Assembly: GCF_022539665.2 (NCBI RefSeq)
Contig: NC_081334.1
Location: 4,434,424-4,498,423 of the forward strand
Source of the DNA: Daphnia carinata
Lineage: Eukaryota; Arthropoda; Branchiopoda; Diplostraca; Daphniidae
Length of the DNA stretch: 64,000 bases
Reading direction: 5' to 3'
In this document: positions 40,305-51,533 of the stretch, piece by piece
Numbering within the stretch: position 1 is the stretch's first letter
Layout: the number at the start of each line of letters is the position of its first letter
Position numbers and translations under genes: made by a program
The notes under the pieces: generated by a model
Seen by the model: only the letters and a program-made list of their open reading frames with translations
Database searches by the model: none
What the model was told of the DNA's origin: nothing

Positions 40305-43300
40305 CCCCCCCCCAAAAAAAAAAAAAAAAAAGGTTAAGATGGACTTACCGGAAGGATGTCTTCGCACTGGACGCTGGCTAAACTCGGCTCGTTGGTCAGT
40401 TTCAGCTCCTGGATGGTGCCCTGTAAGAATAGGAAAACGGCTGCGGTTAGAACGAGTCGACCGCCAATCCAGTCGGCCGTCTTCGTCCACATTGTCACAT
40501 CAATCGATTCAATTTCGTTCCCAAAAAAATTCAATTCTATCGGCACCCAGTAAATAAACACAACAACAACAACAACAACAACACGACACTTTGCCTACGT
40601 CAAATGTTATGACAAATAATCGTATCAACTACGCGATGTTTTAGTCCATATTTCAATTCTCTCTTTCTCGCGAAATCCAACGCTCAAACAGCGGCACAAG
40701 GAAAAATGAAAATTGCGTTTCAAATTGAAAATGCAGTGCCAACCAGTTGCCCCGTTTGTTTGCGCTCGAGAGACACGACTCTGGCAACCGCACTCGGGGC
40801 CAGACGGACGGCCACTGACCGACCGGGCGCGCTACGTCCCTGCTTTTATTACTCGAGAGACTCTCTCTCTACCATCGCTTTCGTGCCGTTGAGCCAGTCA
40901 ACAATGATCTTTTTTTTTTCCTCGAGTTTTTCGTTTGGAATTTGTCGCCATTCGATCGAAACGAGAAAAAAAAAAAAATCCGTAAGAAACAAAATGGTTT
41001 CAAATTTTAATTTTCCTTAATAATAATCAGATGATTACGCTGGCGCGACAGGGACCGCGAGAAAGAAAATTTGATTTTAAACAAGGGCCTTTATAACACA
41101 TGAATGTTATCAAAGTCGACTGGATCAACGGGAGACGAATAAGAAAAAAAAAAAAAAAAAAAAAAAAAAGGAAATCAGGACAACGAAACACAAAACCGGT
41201 TCAAATTAAAATGGGTAATAAAAATCTTCGGAGGATGTAAAAGAACATTACGCATCGTGAGTCGACGTGAAGACCGTAACTGAGTCACAGACGCACTAAA
41301 AGAGGGCAGACCTTCTTTTATATGGGTATTTCCTTTCTTCCTACTAAATTTTTCTTTTTAAGTATCATAGCGATTCAAGATCTTCTTTCTCTCTCCCTAT
41401 ACATATACAACAGACCCCTATAATTCAACCTCTACGCATGATTCATCACGTGGAAGGATAGGCTCCCCCCCCCCCCCTTGGCGCCCTCCCCTTTTCTTTA
41501 ATTTTTTTTTTTTCCCGAGAAGGACTCACGCCATCTTGTCGTAGTTACGGGAGCTATAAAAGGAGGAAGACAATGTTTCCCTATTCTTGTGTTATCGTGT
41601 CTTACGAAAGAGTCCAAGTTTTCACCCCGAGATGCATCGGTCATATTAGATGGAAGAATAAGACAGAAAAGGAAAGAAAAAGAAAAAAGATATATCTTAC
41701 CACAAACTCTCCAGGAGGTAGGATGAGGTCTCCAGCTTGGCCTATATACAGAGTCGAGGCTGTGTCAAAGGTTAGCTGCTCCTTCCACGGCACGCTAGAG
41801 ATGATGATACTGCCGTACTCGATGCAGTTGAAGAAGAGCGTCACGTTGGGCACGCCCATGCCGCTGTCCAGCACACGAAAAGCGAATCGTGTCCATTTCT
41901 TGGTGAAAGAGGGAACGAGAAATTTGGCCAATACCTGTGGTGGTGCAGAAAGGTTAGAACAAGAACGAGTTAGCAAACTGAAAATGAATATGTGTTGTTC
42001 ACCTTTGACACAAAACGGTCTTCTGGGTGGGTGTGGTACAGAGAGATTTCACTCTGTTTAGGCCCTCCAGGGCTGATTCGCACACCAAACTGGACCAGGG
42101 TTTCAAGTGGGTCGACCACAGCAAACAGATAACCACCTACGACAAAAGATTACAACAGTTTCTTTTCACTGTGAGTGTGTGCAACAGTAAACATTGCAAC
42201 GGGTGGGGGGGGGGGCTGTGTTCTTTTCCAAACAAAAAGTTGAACAGTACCTTCATTGTTATCAGGCTTGATTGTGACGAGAATAGAAAAGTCGGAATAG
42301 AGCTTGTCCGGAAGTAGAACTTTGTAGGGAATTTTGACATCATGGCCGCGAAAGAGAACAAAAGCCGGGAATCCATCGACACCCATCCCGAACGTGATGT
42401 GTTCTTCATCTCGTAAAGGAACTTCAATTGCTTTCAGCAAGTCATGATGGATCGGTTCGCCAGCTGTTGAGAAAGAAACATCATTAAACGAAATGAATTG
42501 CAAATGAATGGTTAAAAACGTGCCTTAAACATGAGATAGAATCAAAACCTCCCTCCCATAAAAAAAAAAAAAGAACCGCGAGCAGAAAACGTGGTCTGAC
42601 TTTTTCGAAACGACACGGAAGCTGTACACTATGGCCATCTAGTGTCTAGATCAATAACTGGCCAATTAAAACTTGGCGTGATTCAAAACATTTGGCTGGG
42701 TGGCAAAAATAAGTTGACGGTGAGTCAGTCGGTAACGAGAACAAACTCTAACCAACGAGCAAACATTAAAAACAGGCTTGAATTTTAATGGATTATCCCC
42801 TTTTATGGGTTGGCACTTGGCACGTTTTTTAACAACAGGCAATTCGTCTTGTCACATCGTTTATAGAACAGCTGTTTTCTTATAGCCAGAAATTTAAACA
42901 CATTAGCATTTATTTTTTCCCTTCGTCAAAGTGCATGATTTTGTTAGGATTAGTCGACTGGAATAGCTTTGGGACCTGATGCAAACATAACCCCACGTTC
43001 ATGACTTTTATTTTCTCGCAATGCGATAGACCGCGACAGACGTAACTATCAACGAAAGAACCCGTTAAAAAGATTCAATGTTTACTAGCCAACAACGAAA
43101 AAAAAAAAAAAGAAAAAAGGGCCAGAGTTACATGTAGAAGAGCCAGAATATATGGGGCTACCAGCATTTCCAAATAAAAAGAGGGAGAGATGTGTTTTTG
43201 TTATTTTTACCTCGAAAAAATGGCCGAACGTAGGGATTTGAATTGGTCATTGACAAAAAGAAAGAAACCAAACTTGCTGGCCCTTCTCGAATAAAAAAAA

Positions 43301-46300
43301 GGACGAGTCTGTGGTGTCCCATTTCGTTGTGTCTCCTCACACAATTACAAATGGAATAAAGAGGCAAACAAATGGCTGAAGGGGGGGGGGGGGGCGGGCG
43401 GCAGATTTACAGGTGGCCACCAGCATGTCATTGACGTTATTATACAGCTCGAAAAAAAAAAAAAAGAATGCTCAAATTTCGCCGATGGCCAAGAAAGCCC
43501 AGCTCCTTAAATTGAAATTTTTTGAAAGGGCCAACGCCTTTCAGCCGTGTAGGGAGAGAGTTGATACCGATCATTTCAAAGGCGCATTCTTAGCCGTCGC
43601 GACGGTGTCCGTCTCAATTGAAATTTAGTTTTTCTTGTTATTTTACCCCTTTCCAGCTGACGTCATAAAAAAAAAAAAAAATAAATAATAATAATAATAA
43701 TAATCAAAAAGGGTCGTTTCGTCAGCGGGGTGTAGATTTACGTGTAGCAACACGATCGAGGAACGGAACCCAAGTCATCGGCCGTTGATGATCCGACCAA
43801 ACGGGTTCCGTGTGACTAGCTGTCACCAACAAGCGTTCGGGGCCACCGTGGGATCAATTTATCACGCCTGTCAAAAGCTCTTTTTTTTCTTTTTCTTCTT
43901 CTTCTTCTTCTTCTTCTTCTTCTTCTTTTCCCATCTCCTCCTTAAGCAGTAGCCCGTCAGCATCGCGAGGAAGAAGATCCCTCTCGGTGATAGGCCATGC
44001 ATAAAACGGATACTTGTCTCCGTATAGTCTATGATACGAGACGAGACTCAACAAGTTTAATAACCCGCAAAGTAAACGCCAACCAAGCAAAAACAAAAGA
44101 AAAACGGGGATAGTGGCTGTAGTGGAACCGACCAACTTTGGAAGTGGATGAGACATTTCCAAAGGGGCGAAAAAACAAACAAACAAACGAAGAGCTTTAC
44201 TCAATTCTATGACAGCCAGGAGGCTAGTTAAAAAAGAAAAAAAAAAAAGTTATTTAGCGAGCGGATGCGTTTTGGACGCTGCAAGGAATTTATATAAATA
44301 AATTTCGAGTTCCGACGTAAACCGAGCGAGACGTCGTCGACGCCGCCGTCACGTCTCGGGACCTTCTTTTTTTTTTTTTTTTGCCCGCTGTTGCTGTTGT
44401 TTTTATTTAGATGTCTGTTGCGACTTGGGGAGGCTCTGCTTGTCTGCTTATTTCATAGGTGAACGCACTTGATGTCTAACCAACCCCCAAAACATTTCCA
44501 AAATAGATTTACTTATTTATTTATTTTTTTTTTTTTCTTCGGTTTTAAATCAGCCGATATTAGGAAATGAGCGAGACGCATTCGAATGACGGTGCGGAGT
44601 TTCTGGCCGTTGGCGAGCGCATTAGAAAATGGCAACCATTTGACAATGTCGAAATGGGAAACACGCGCCGGAAATCTCGGCCAATGTAGAAATGATTTAT
44701 TTTCGCATTGTGCGGCATTTTTTCCGTTGAAATAGTCATCCGTCATCTTTAACTTTCTACCCGAGCGCTAGGAGGGTCTTAGTCAACCTTTTTGCCCCGC
44801 AAAATGGTCGAAGCAAACAAAGTTCTAAATAAACCCACCGAAAAAGAAATTTCAATTTCGCGCGCTATTCTTTTTTTTTTTTTTTTTTAAACCGCCACTG
44901 TAAATAAAAAAGTAAGATAAACAGCCGGTTGTGGAGATAACGAAATGGATGAAAAAAAGGGCAAAAAAGAAAGGAAAAATCTGTATATAATAAGTCCGAA
45001 GTGTGCCGCCGCAAACAACGAAAACTCGTGTGTACGCGCGCCCCACTCACATAGACAAACTTCCTCCTCCGCAGTTTGCGAGGGAGATGAAGAGAAACAC
45101 GTTTTGTTTGCAGCAAGCTATTGGCTTTATGAAAAAAAAAAAGGAACGGAAAACTACAAACATACGTCATCGTTGACATGTTTCGATGTAGACGCGAAAC
45201 AGACGACGCTGACGCGCAGCATTTCCAATTTAAATTTCGTGCCCATGTGGCGTGAATTCGTTGGGGAAAAGACGAACGGACGGGACTTCTTTTCACGAAA
45301 AAAAAAAAAAAATGGCCTAATCTTTTCTCCGACTTCCGGCATTCCATGATTTATTCATCGATTTTCGGCTTTGAAATATAAACATCAATAAAACATCAAT
45401 TAGCGCTCCCCCCCCCCCCTCACCACCCAAGTTGGAAACGTAAGCTTCTATATGAAAATAAATATCGTATTTCTAGAGGCAATTGATTTCCTCCTCACTT
45501 TCTTTTCTCATTTGACAACTGCGCTACCCGTTGATTTATGGACGGACTAGTCAACTTTGCGCCCAAACTTTTTTTTTTTTTTTTTCCTTCCCGTTTATCG
45601 CCATTGGATTTATCTGAAACGTACGGCGGAAAAATGAAACTTTTGAGTGTTCGTTTCCATTTTTAATATCATAAACGCCTTAGCCCCCCCCCCCCCTTCC
45701 GCCGATCGTTTGTTTACTACGCACACAAGAAAAGCGGCTTTTGTCATTCACAGCTTGAAACGAGTTCACTTTCCCATTCAACTCCAATGAATGGAATAAC
45801 ATCAACATTTCAATTTCTGTAACGAAAGAAAAAAAAACAAAAAATTGTTGTCGTGTGAATTCCCAACGTCATCCGAACGGAATTCAAACTTGATTTATTA
45901 CATTCCAACGAGTCGTCGTCGCAAGTCAAAATGGGGGAAAAAAAAATGGTTTCTTTTTATTTGTTAGTCTACCGACCCCGAAACGATCAGGTTGCGCGCC
46001 AGCTAAACAACATACTCGACATCACTTGCGATGCACTACCTTTAGAGGACACGATCTTCTCGGATGAAGAAAAGAGATAAATGGACGTTCGTCTATCGAT
46101 TTCTTTTCATTTGTTATTAGCTCAATTTTTTAGCAACAGTTGTAGTTCACGACGAGACCCCCCCCCCCCAAAAAAAAAAAGTCTGCACGTCGAGAAAAAA
46201 AAACGGGTGCGTGTCGTGTTGATTGAACGCCGAATTGAGGGACCGTCTAACCCATTTTGACGTTAGGTGGCGTGCAAGAGGATTAGATCTCAATGTCTGA

Positions 46301-46978
46301 GAACTTTCGGAACTGCATTTTTTTTTTCGTTTCGGCTATCGAAAGAAACGATCACGAATAGTTTTGAAATCCTTTTTTTTTCTGTCGAAAGTGACGGACT
46401 CTCCGGCGTGTGAATTTTCTTGCATTGACGTTTGAAAACAAGCCACGCTCAAAGACACATTACACGTTTTCATAAATTTTTTTTGGAAATCTTTTTAAAG
46501 AGTGGCCCTCTTAGTCAAAAGAAAGCCTCTTGTTTTCCCTTTTTCTCAAACATCATTCGAGCGTGTCTCGTTCCCAACATCTAAGAAAACAATGAAAATG
46601 CGCCATGTCACAAAACGGAGGGGTAAAAGGAAAAAAGAAAAAAAAAAAAACGACCATGTTGTATGCCAACATGGTCGTTTCTTAAGGAAAAAACGAACAA
46701 ATCTTTCTTGAAAAAGCGTTCCCTTGTTGCTAGGGCTTGATGTGAACTCGGGGAATTACGATCGTTTGGTAATTCATGTCGCCTGGTTACATTTACTTAT
46801 CTATTATCTATGGCCGTGTTTTTCATCTGCTTTCCATACAGACGCAAATTCTTGCATTTGATCCGCGTAGAAACGAGGACAAGCAGGGATTCTCAAACGA
46901 CGTAATCCTCTATTGATTCTCCCCGGAGGAGCATCAGGTTCTTTTTCAATCCCCCACCAAAAAATAAATATAATCATA

Positions 46979-47013
<35 letters not shown>

Positions 47014-47611
47014 AGGAGGATGGCCATAAATATATAAGATAGAGGCGTACATCTGAGGTCCCTATTTTATTTACAACACAAAATCCCCCCCCCCCTTTTT
47101 TTTTTTTTTTTTCTTCCCCCTTTGAAATCGAACAAGAAAAGAGAAAATATCGGCGTTCAAGTTGACCGCCCATTTCAAAAGCGCCAGACGGCGTCAGGAA
47201 GAAAAAAAAAAAAGGGGGGGAAAATTGGACACATCTCGTTCAATCTGTCTGCGTGATTCAGTTTCGAAACTGTCTACATCGATCGACGCAACAACAAAAA
47301 AGAAAAGAGTGGCACAATTTCTCGCTGAAGAGATCGAGTCGAGTCCACATTGGGACTTGCATCCACCGACGGGCAAAAAAAAAAAAGAAAGATTTGGTGC
47401 TGTTCGTTCGACCTGTTTTCTCGCTCAATGTCGACACGCTAAAACCTTATGCAGTTGGAAAGAAGGATGTCACCGGCGAGTCCGAGGAATTTCTATTCGC
47501 TTAGAAGAGCGCGTTGGCCGAAAAATGCAAACAACTTCGAGTGTTGGATCTATAGACGAATGCACGTCCATTTGTCAAAAAGTCAGAGGACCACGAGAGG
47601 CCGAAATGGAA

Positions 47612-47644
<33 letters not shown>

Positions 47645-50034
47645 GGGCCACATCATCCATCAGTTTCGCTATCGACCAAGTTTCATGCGCGCTTTGAAGG
47701 AACGACGTGCGCTCCGCCTCGTCATAATTACAATGTGTGCGCACGAGAGAAAATTGGTCAACTCCTAGGGGCTGATTCCAAAAGTTTGAATTCGAAGACA
47801 TCGCTTCCGTTTTTTTTGGCCACCCAAAAAAAAGGGGAAACTTAATTAATCGTGAAAAAAAAAAAGATGATTCTGTCTACAAAGAGTCTAACAAATCGGG
47901 TTGCATTCGTTGTTTGAAAATGAAAATCCGTGGCGCTGCGAGGCGAAACGCCTGCAAGGTACGTATGTCATCCGTCATGTGCCGACAGTTTCACGACGGA
48001 CCAAAGAAAATGTGATTCTCCGCCTCCCGAAAACTGTCGTTACAAAATTGATATTTTCTCTGTGATGTGGGATTTTCTTTTTTTTTTTTTCTTTCTCTAC
48101 TGTTCGACCCATTCGACTAGGCAGTACACGCCATTTGCCTCTCGTGCCGTTCAATCACACAGATCGCAGGGGGGTTTTCCATTCGTTTTCCTTTTTTTCC
48201 CACCATCCAATAATTGGGGAACAATGTTGGGAACACGGCGATGATTTGACAGAAAACGTTTCCAACAATTGAAATATCCCCCCACAAAAAAAGAATAAGA
48301 TGAGGAGAAAAACTTACCCAAAAGGCCGGCGTTTTGGGACGCGCTGGATCGAATTAGCGTCGCCGCTATCCTGCATCAAAAAAGAAGAAACATATCGTGA
48401 TGAAACCGTAAAAATTCATAAAAATCAGACAAGAACAACAAGAGGGGAAATTACGATCATCATAAAATTTCATCTTTTTTTTTTTTTTTTTTACGAGTTT
48501 CCATATCGAATTCAATCTGTAGCCACGTCATCTAGATCGTCTTGAACAGATACGCAACACTATATCACACACACACACACACACACACTAAAAAAAGACC
48601 CCACCCACGTTAAGAAAATATGAAATTCAGGACACACACGAAGGAAAAAAGACGGATGAATCCATTCAAGAATCTCATATCGTACAGTGTTGATCCCTGC
48701 CCCCGAAAAAAAAAAAAAATCCGTTCATTCTTCATCATTTCGTATGGCAAGCGCGTGTTTTTTCACGTCGTTGTCCGCACTTTCAATGGCAATTAGAAAG
48801 GCTCTCTCCTCCCACACGTCTACCATTACAACGACTACTATACTACTAACTGATAATAACAGAGGAGAAGAGCCCGCTGTCGTCCTTCTTAATAATTCCT
48901 CTTTATGAACATTTTTCGTTTTCTTTTCAAGGGAGAGAGAGAGAGAGGGTAGCAGCCGGAGGTATGTAACAATCGAACGCATGACTAGGCGCAAATACAT
49001 TTAATATCCCCTTGGTTTTCCTTCTTTTTTCTACTTTGGCGGTCATTGATCACCGGGCGGTGAGCCAAAACCTACGACCGCCGGAGGATTGACACATGGC
49101 TCTCAAATTCTAACGTCGGCTCTTCTATTACGTGTTTATATACGTAACATTTATTTAAATAAATAAATAGAAAATAAACGAAAGAACCCAAAGGAAAGAG
49201 GCAACAAAAAAAAAAAAAAAAATAAAGAACCTTGTACAACTGTATAATAAGATGACCAAAGATGGTCAAAGGAAAAGATCTTCTCCACTTTCTCCCTACA
49301 CTTTTTCGGAAATCTTTTCTTTCTTTCTTTTTTGTCTTGATGCTGATAGAACAACCAAAAGTACACATGCTCGTATCGCAGCGTGTTGACTTTTACCCCA
49401 TTGGTCGAACACCATGTATTCTTATTTTATTGTTGAATATTCTCATTTGAATGCAGCAATTCTTCCCTCCCTTGTCTTTCCACACACACGATCAACGATG
49501 ATCATTTTCTTTTCTTTTTTTTTTTCCTACTTTGCTGCCCGTTTAAATCGATTATTAACATTCCTTTTCGAAAATGTGGTTACTCTCTCTCTCTCTCTGC
49601 ATAATAATAAACACAACAACCCGTTGAAAGTTAAGAAAGAAAATACATGTCTAAATTTCCCAGTAGAGAAGAAGAAAAAGGTTCGGATGGCGGCTGTTGT
49701 AAAAAAAAAAAAAAAATGAAAAAAAAAAAATAAAAAAAAATTCCCTCTAGACTTGATGCCTACCCCATGTATATAGAGGTATCATCAACTCGTATGACTC
49801 ACGCTTCAACACTCGACGCATACTGAGCCGGTGTCGATGATATACGATCGATTGACTTGTTGCAGCAGACCCCGTGAGATATTAGATAATATTTCAGCGG
49901 GAGGTGGTCTTCTGCTTACGTCTACGCAAATTTAAATGATCAACGCTTTTCCTACAGTATCGAATTTGGAAAAAAAAAAAAAAAAAAAAAAAAACTTACT
50001 GCAGCATCACAAGCGCCAGCACGGTACACATCAT
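22375..50034 (-). CDS. Mp: Multiplexin, collagen XV/XVIII-type basement-membrane proteoglycan collagen with endostatin (24 exons, 1196 aa)
   Basis: Secreted trimeric collagen of basement membranes. Exons: 50034-50000, 48370-48318, 42463-42251, 42136-42003, 41934-41701, 40420-40349, 34153-34094, 33983-33809, 30888-30770, 30588-30561, 30086-29983, 28097-27978, 27840-27640, 27495-27466, 27215-26514, 26300-26000, 25802-25743, 25634-25558, 24303-24211, 24053-23931, 23758-23741, 23405-23304, 23127-23035, 22818-22375. Every junction phase agrees and the sum is 1197 codons. Order: signal peptide, TSPN/laminin-G-like domain, acidic Ser-Gly segment, interrupted Gly-X-Y repeats, trimerisation domain, hinge, endostatin with its four cysteines. 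The two exons at 30888-30770 and 30588-30561 rest on splice signals and phase only; the second has a weak GTCC donor. Everything else is supported by protein features. An alternative internal start is proposed at 40492. Confidence 0.9.
23141..23188. repeat. (GA)n microsatellite
   Basis: About 24 uninterrupted GA units in the multiplexin intron just upstream (in gene sense) of exon 23127-23035. Confidence 0.95.
23741..23758 (-). other. 18-nt microexon (DEEMWQ) in multiplexin
   Basis: Six codons lie between a clean acceptor (CTTTTCATTCAAG) and a strong donor (GTAAGA). Both sides are phase 0, so skipping keeps the frame. It encodes DEEMWQ immediately before the endostatin fold (LRLVALN). Confidence 0.8.
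23931..25634 (-). other. NC1 trimerisation domain and hinge of multiplexin
   Basis: Exons 25634-25558, 24303-24211 and 24053-23931. The first two encode [16 protein letters not shown] and [20 protein letters not shown] followed by GWQYIS, the compact trimerisation fold of collagen XV/XVIII NC1. The third gives [10 protein letters not shown] and a Thr/Pro-rich hinge, the region where relatives are cut to release endostatin. Confidence 0.88.
25743..30086 (-). other. Interrupted collagenous region of multiplexin
   Basis: Exons 30086-29983, 28097-27978, 27840-27640, 27495-27466, 27215-26514, 26300-26000 and 25802-25743 encode Gly-X-Y runs. These are broken by short non-collagenous pieces, including [15 protein letters not shown], a TSVISSLA break, a Pro-His insert ([13 protein letters not shown]) and an NC segment with two cysteines (GVCGCNETS). 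Charged KGE/KGD triplets dominate the N-terminal half and GPP triplets the C-terminal half. Multiple interruptions are the defining trait of multiplexins. Confidence 0.93.
27466..27495 (-). other. 30-nt exon ([10 protein letters not shown]) in multiplexin
   Basis: Ten codons between an acceptor ending TTTCTCTCAAG and a GTACTT donor, phase 0 on both sides. It encodes a basic non-collagenous linker between two collagenous exons. Skipping would keep the frame. Confidence 0.65.
31025..31101 (-). other. Candidate alternative exon in multiplexin intron (low confidence)
   Basis: An open stretch encodes [20 protein letters not shown] and PEMKD. With an acceptor at ATTAG and a GTAATC donor it has phase 1 to 0, the same as the modelled exon 30888-30770. 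It could be an alternative, mutually exclusive or extra exon. The acceptor lacks a pyrimidine tract, so this may be chance. Confidence 0.25.
33809..34153 (-). other. Acidic Ser-Gly exons of multiplexin, candidate glycosaminoglycan attachment sites
   Basis: Exon 34153-34094 encodes [13 protein letters not shown] and exon 33983-33809 encodes [15 protein letters not shown] followed by a Pro-rich stretch. Ser-Gly pairs flanked by Asp/Glu are the usual attachment context for chondroitin or heparan sulphate, matching the proteoglycan nature of collagens XV and XVIII. Both exons join in frame (phase 0, then phase 1). Confidence 0.75.
39399..39434. repeat. (TC)n microsatellite
   Basis: About 18 uninterrupted TC units in the 34-40 kb multiplexin intron. 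Confidence 0.95.
40269..40331. repeat. Composite homopolymer A-C-A block
   Basis: An A-run of about 34 bases, a C-run of about 9-10 bases and a second A-run of about 18 bases follow each other without interruption. The block lies 18 bases past the donor of multiplexin exon 40420-40349. Confidence 0.95.
40349..40492 (-). other. Possible internal first exon of multiplexin with its own signal sequence
   Basis: The exon at 40420-40349 ([12 protein letters not shown]) has a good acceptor with a CTAAC branch-point-like site. Read without splicing, the 72 bases before it form an open frame from an ATG at 40492. This encodes [20 protein letters not shown] and LFLQ, which looks like a signal peptide or anchor, fused in frame to the exon. 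Use of this start would give a short isoform without the TSPN domain, as known for vertebrate COL18A1. Chance cannot be excluded because the acceptor tract itself encodes hydrophobic residues. Confidence 0.45.
41701..42463 (-). other. Thrombospondin-N/laminin-G-like domain of multiplexin
   Basis: Three exons (42463-42251, 42136-42003, 41934-41701), finished by 40420-40349. They encode [58 protein letters not shown] and [20 protein letters not shown]. The beta-sandwich pattern ending in IGQAG followed by GTIQELKL is typical of TSPN domains in FACIT and multiplexin collagens. Confidence 0.9.
43898..43927. repeat. (CTT)n microsatellite
   Basis: About ten TTC/CTT units in the large multiplexin intron. 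They create a spurious poly-glutamate frame on the minus strand. Confidence 0.9.
46648..46680. repeat. Perfect 14-bp inverted repeat with 5-base loop
   Basis: The arm aaacgaccatgttg and its exact reverse complement caacatggtcgttt flank the loop tatgc. It lies in the large multiplexin intron, straight after an A-run. Confidence 0.85.
48318..50034 (-). other. Signal-peptide exons of multiplexin
   Basis: Exon 50034-50000 starts with two Mets and reads [11 protein letters not shown]. The split codon and exon 48370-48318 continue [18 protein letters not shown]. Together they form a hydrophobic core followed by a small-residue cleavage region, that is, a secretory signal peptide. The junction phases (2, then 1) lead correctly into AGEPIHHD of the TSPN exon. 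The intervening introns are 1.6 and 5.9 kb. Confidence 0.75.
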
Positions 50035-51502
50035 CGATGGTCAACGAGTCCAGCTTTTGTTTTCAATTTCGATTTCGATTCACTCGACCTGTCCCCGTTG
50101 GTGACAACAAGACGCAATCAAAGTCCAAAACATTTGATCGCTTCTTCGCCTCTCTAATTTCACGACATTTAAAACCCACTACACCATCGCGCTACTCACG
50201 AACGCACACACTCGCTTCTTCCTATCCCGCCGACGAAAAACAACAATTGATCACCGTACAAATTGAACCCGCTCCTGTTTTTGACGATGTCTCTCGCGCG
50301 TGCGGTCGTGTAGTGCAGATTTCAAAATGAGCACGTCCGTTCACTACACCGGTCTAGAGTCAACTATAGCCGAGACCGGTTGCCATCTCTTTTTCCTTCT
50401 TCTTTATCCCCCATACACACAACCCACCCTCCCCGTACGTACGCACCTTCCCCCTCGTCCCCACCCTGCATATACCGTGTGGTGGTGGTGGTTCGAAAAG
50501 AAAAAATGTATTTCACGGTTCAGAACCAAATAGTTCAGCGGTTGCGCGCGTGCTCGACGTGTCCCGGAAACCCGCCCGCCTTCTTTCCCACCCACTTTCG
50601 TTGACATAAACTTCTTCCCGAAAGAAAGAGGCGTGTTCCATTCAATTTCCCACAAACATTTCGGGAAGAAAGCCCGTTTGAAAAAAAAAATAAAAAAATC
50701 AGCAATAGTTTAAAAAAAAAAATAGTCAAACGGAAAGATTTGAAGAATGAAGGCGAGTTTAAAAAAGAAGAAAGGAAATTGGAAGCAATAAAAGAGAAAA
50801 CCCCCTCGCAATGTAAAGGGAGACGCGTTAATTATCTGCTCTTGTGACACGGTCCAGCACGACATGCGGTGCCTTCGTAAAAAATAAAAAATAAATAAAA
50901 ATCGCTTTTTAAAAAGGGGAACGCCACCCAAGACTAGAGAAATGGGCAAAGATAAATCTTTGTAAGCAATTATTTGATATTTCGTTCTCATATCAAATTC
51001 TCTGCATCCCAATTTTTGGTTTCATTTTTGAATAAGAAAAAGGGGATAGCAAAAGAAACCTTTCCTCTGTCTCTGTTTCAACATCATCTTGTATGCCGAC
51101 TGTGCCCGCCGGGATGAATAGATGCAACTCGAAAGCCGCACCTCAACGGGGAAACGGAAAAAAACTAAAGACGCGGATATCATTCACCGTCAAAAGAGCG
51201 CAACAGCAGCAACTCAGCAACGAAAAGGGCAGAGCTGATAGGGAAAACATCACAAGAAGAAAAGAGGGAGAGCTGCTGTTGGTGCACCAAGTCTTGTTAG
51301 GTATATATACAACATTGTCTCAAACAAGATAAGGCTTCTTCTTCTTCTTCTTCCCTCTCTCTCTCTCTCTCTCACTTACTCGCCATCAGGTCCGGACCCA
51401 AAACAGAACACGATAATCAAAAAAAGGGAGAAAGCGGAATGATTACGTCGGAAAGTTCACGCCCATTTTGTTCTTTCCAACATTTCTCACTCTCCACCCT
51501 CC

Positions 51503-51533
<31 letters not shown>

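Larger units (their letters stand above)
34154..40348. other. Large multiplexin intron, homopolymer- and microsatellite-rich
   Basis: No coding exon is supported in these 6.2 kb. It contains (AAT)n near 34281-34301, (CA)n near 35155-35190 and 37080-37104, a G-plus-T7 unit repeated about four times at 35386-35417, (GA)n near 39110-39130, (AAAG)n near 39176-39203, (TC)n at 39399-39434, and a long A/C/A homopolymer block ending at 40331. Confidence 0.6.
42464..48317. other. Largest multiplexin intron
   Basis: This 5.9-kb intron separates the signal-peptide exons from the TSPN domain. It holds G-run 43381-43394, (CTT)n 43898-43927, C-runs near 45410, 45688 and 47088, A-runs of about 30 bases near 46979 and 47620, and a perfect hairpin at 46648-46680. 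An open frame at 44204-43854 on the gene strand has a hydrophobic segment and a poly-Glu run made by the CTT repeat; I do not support it as a gene. Confidence 0.55.

Noticed and set aside
43854-44204. 116-residue minus-strand frame with a hydrophobic segment and a poly-Glu run in a multiplexin intron
   Set aside because: The poly-Glu comes from a CTT microsatellite, there is no family resemblance, and no splice or promoter signals support it.
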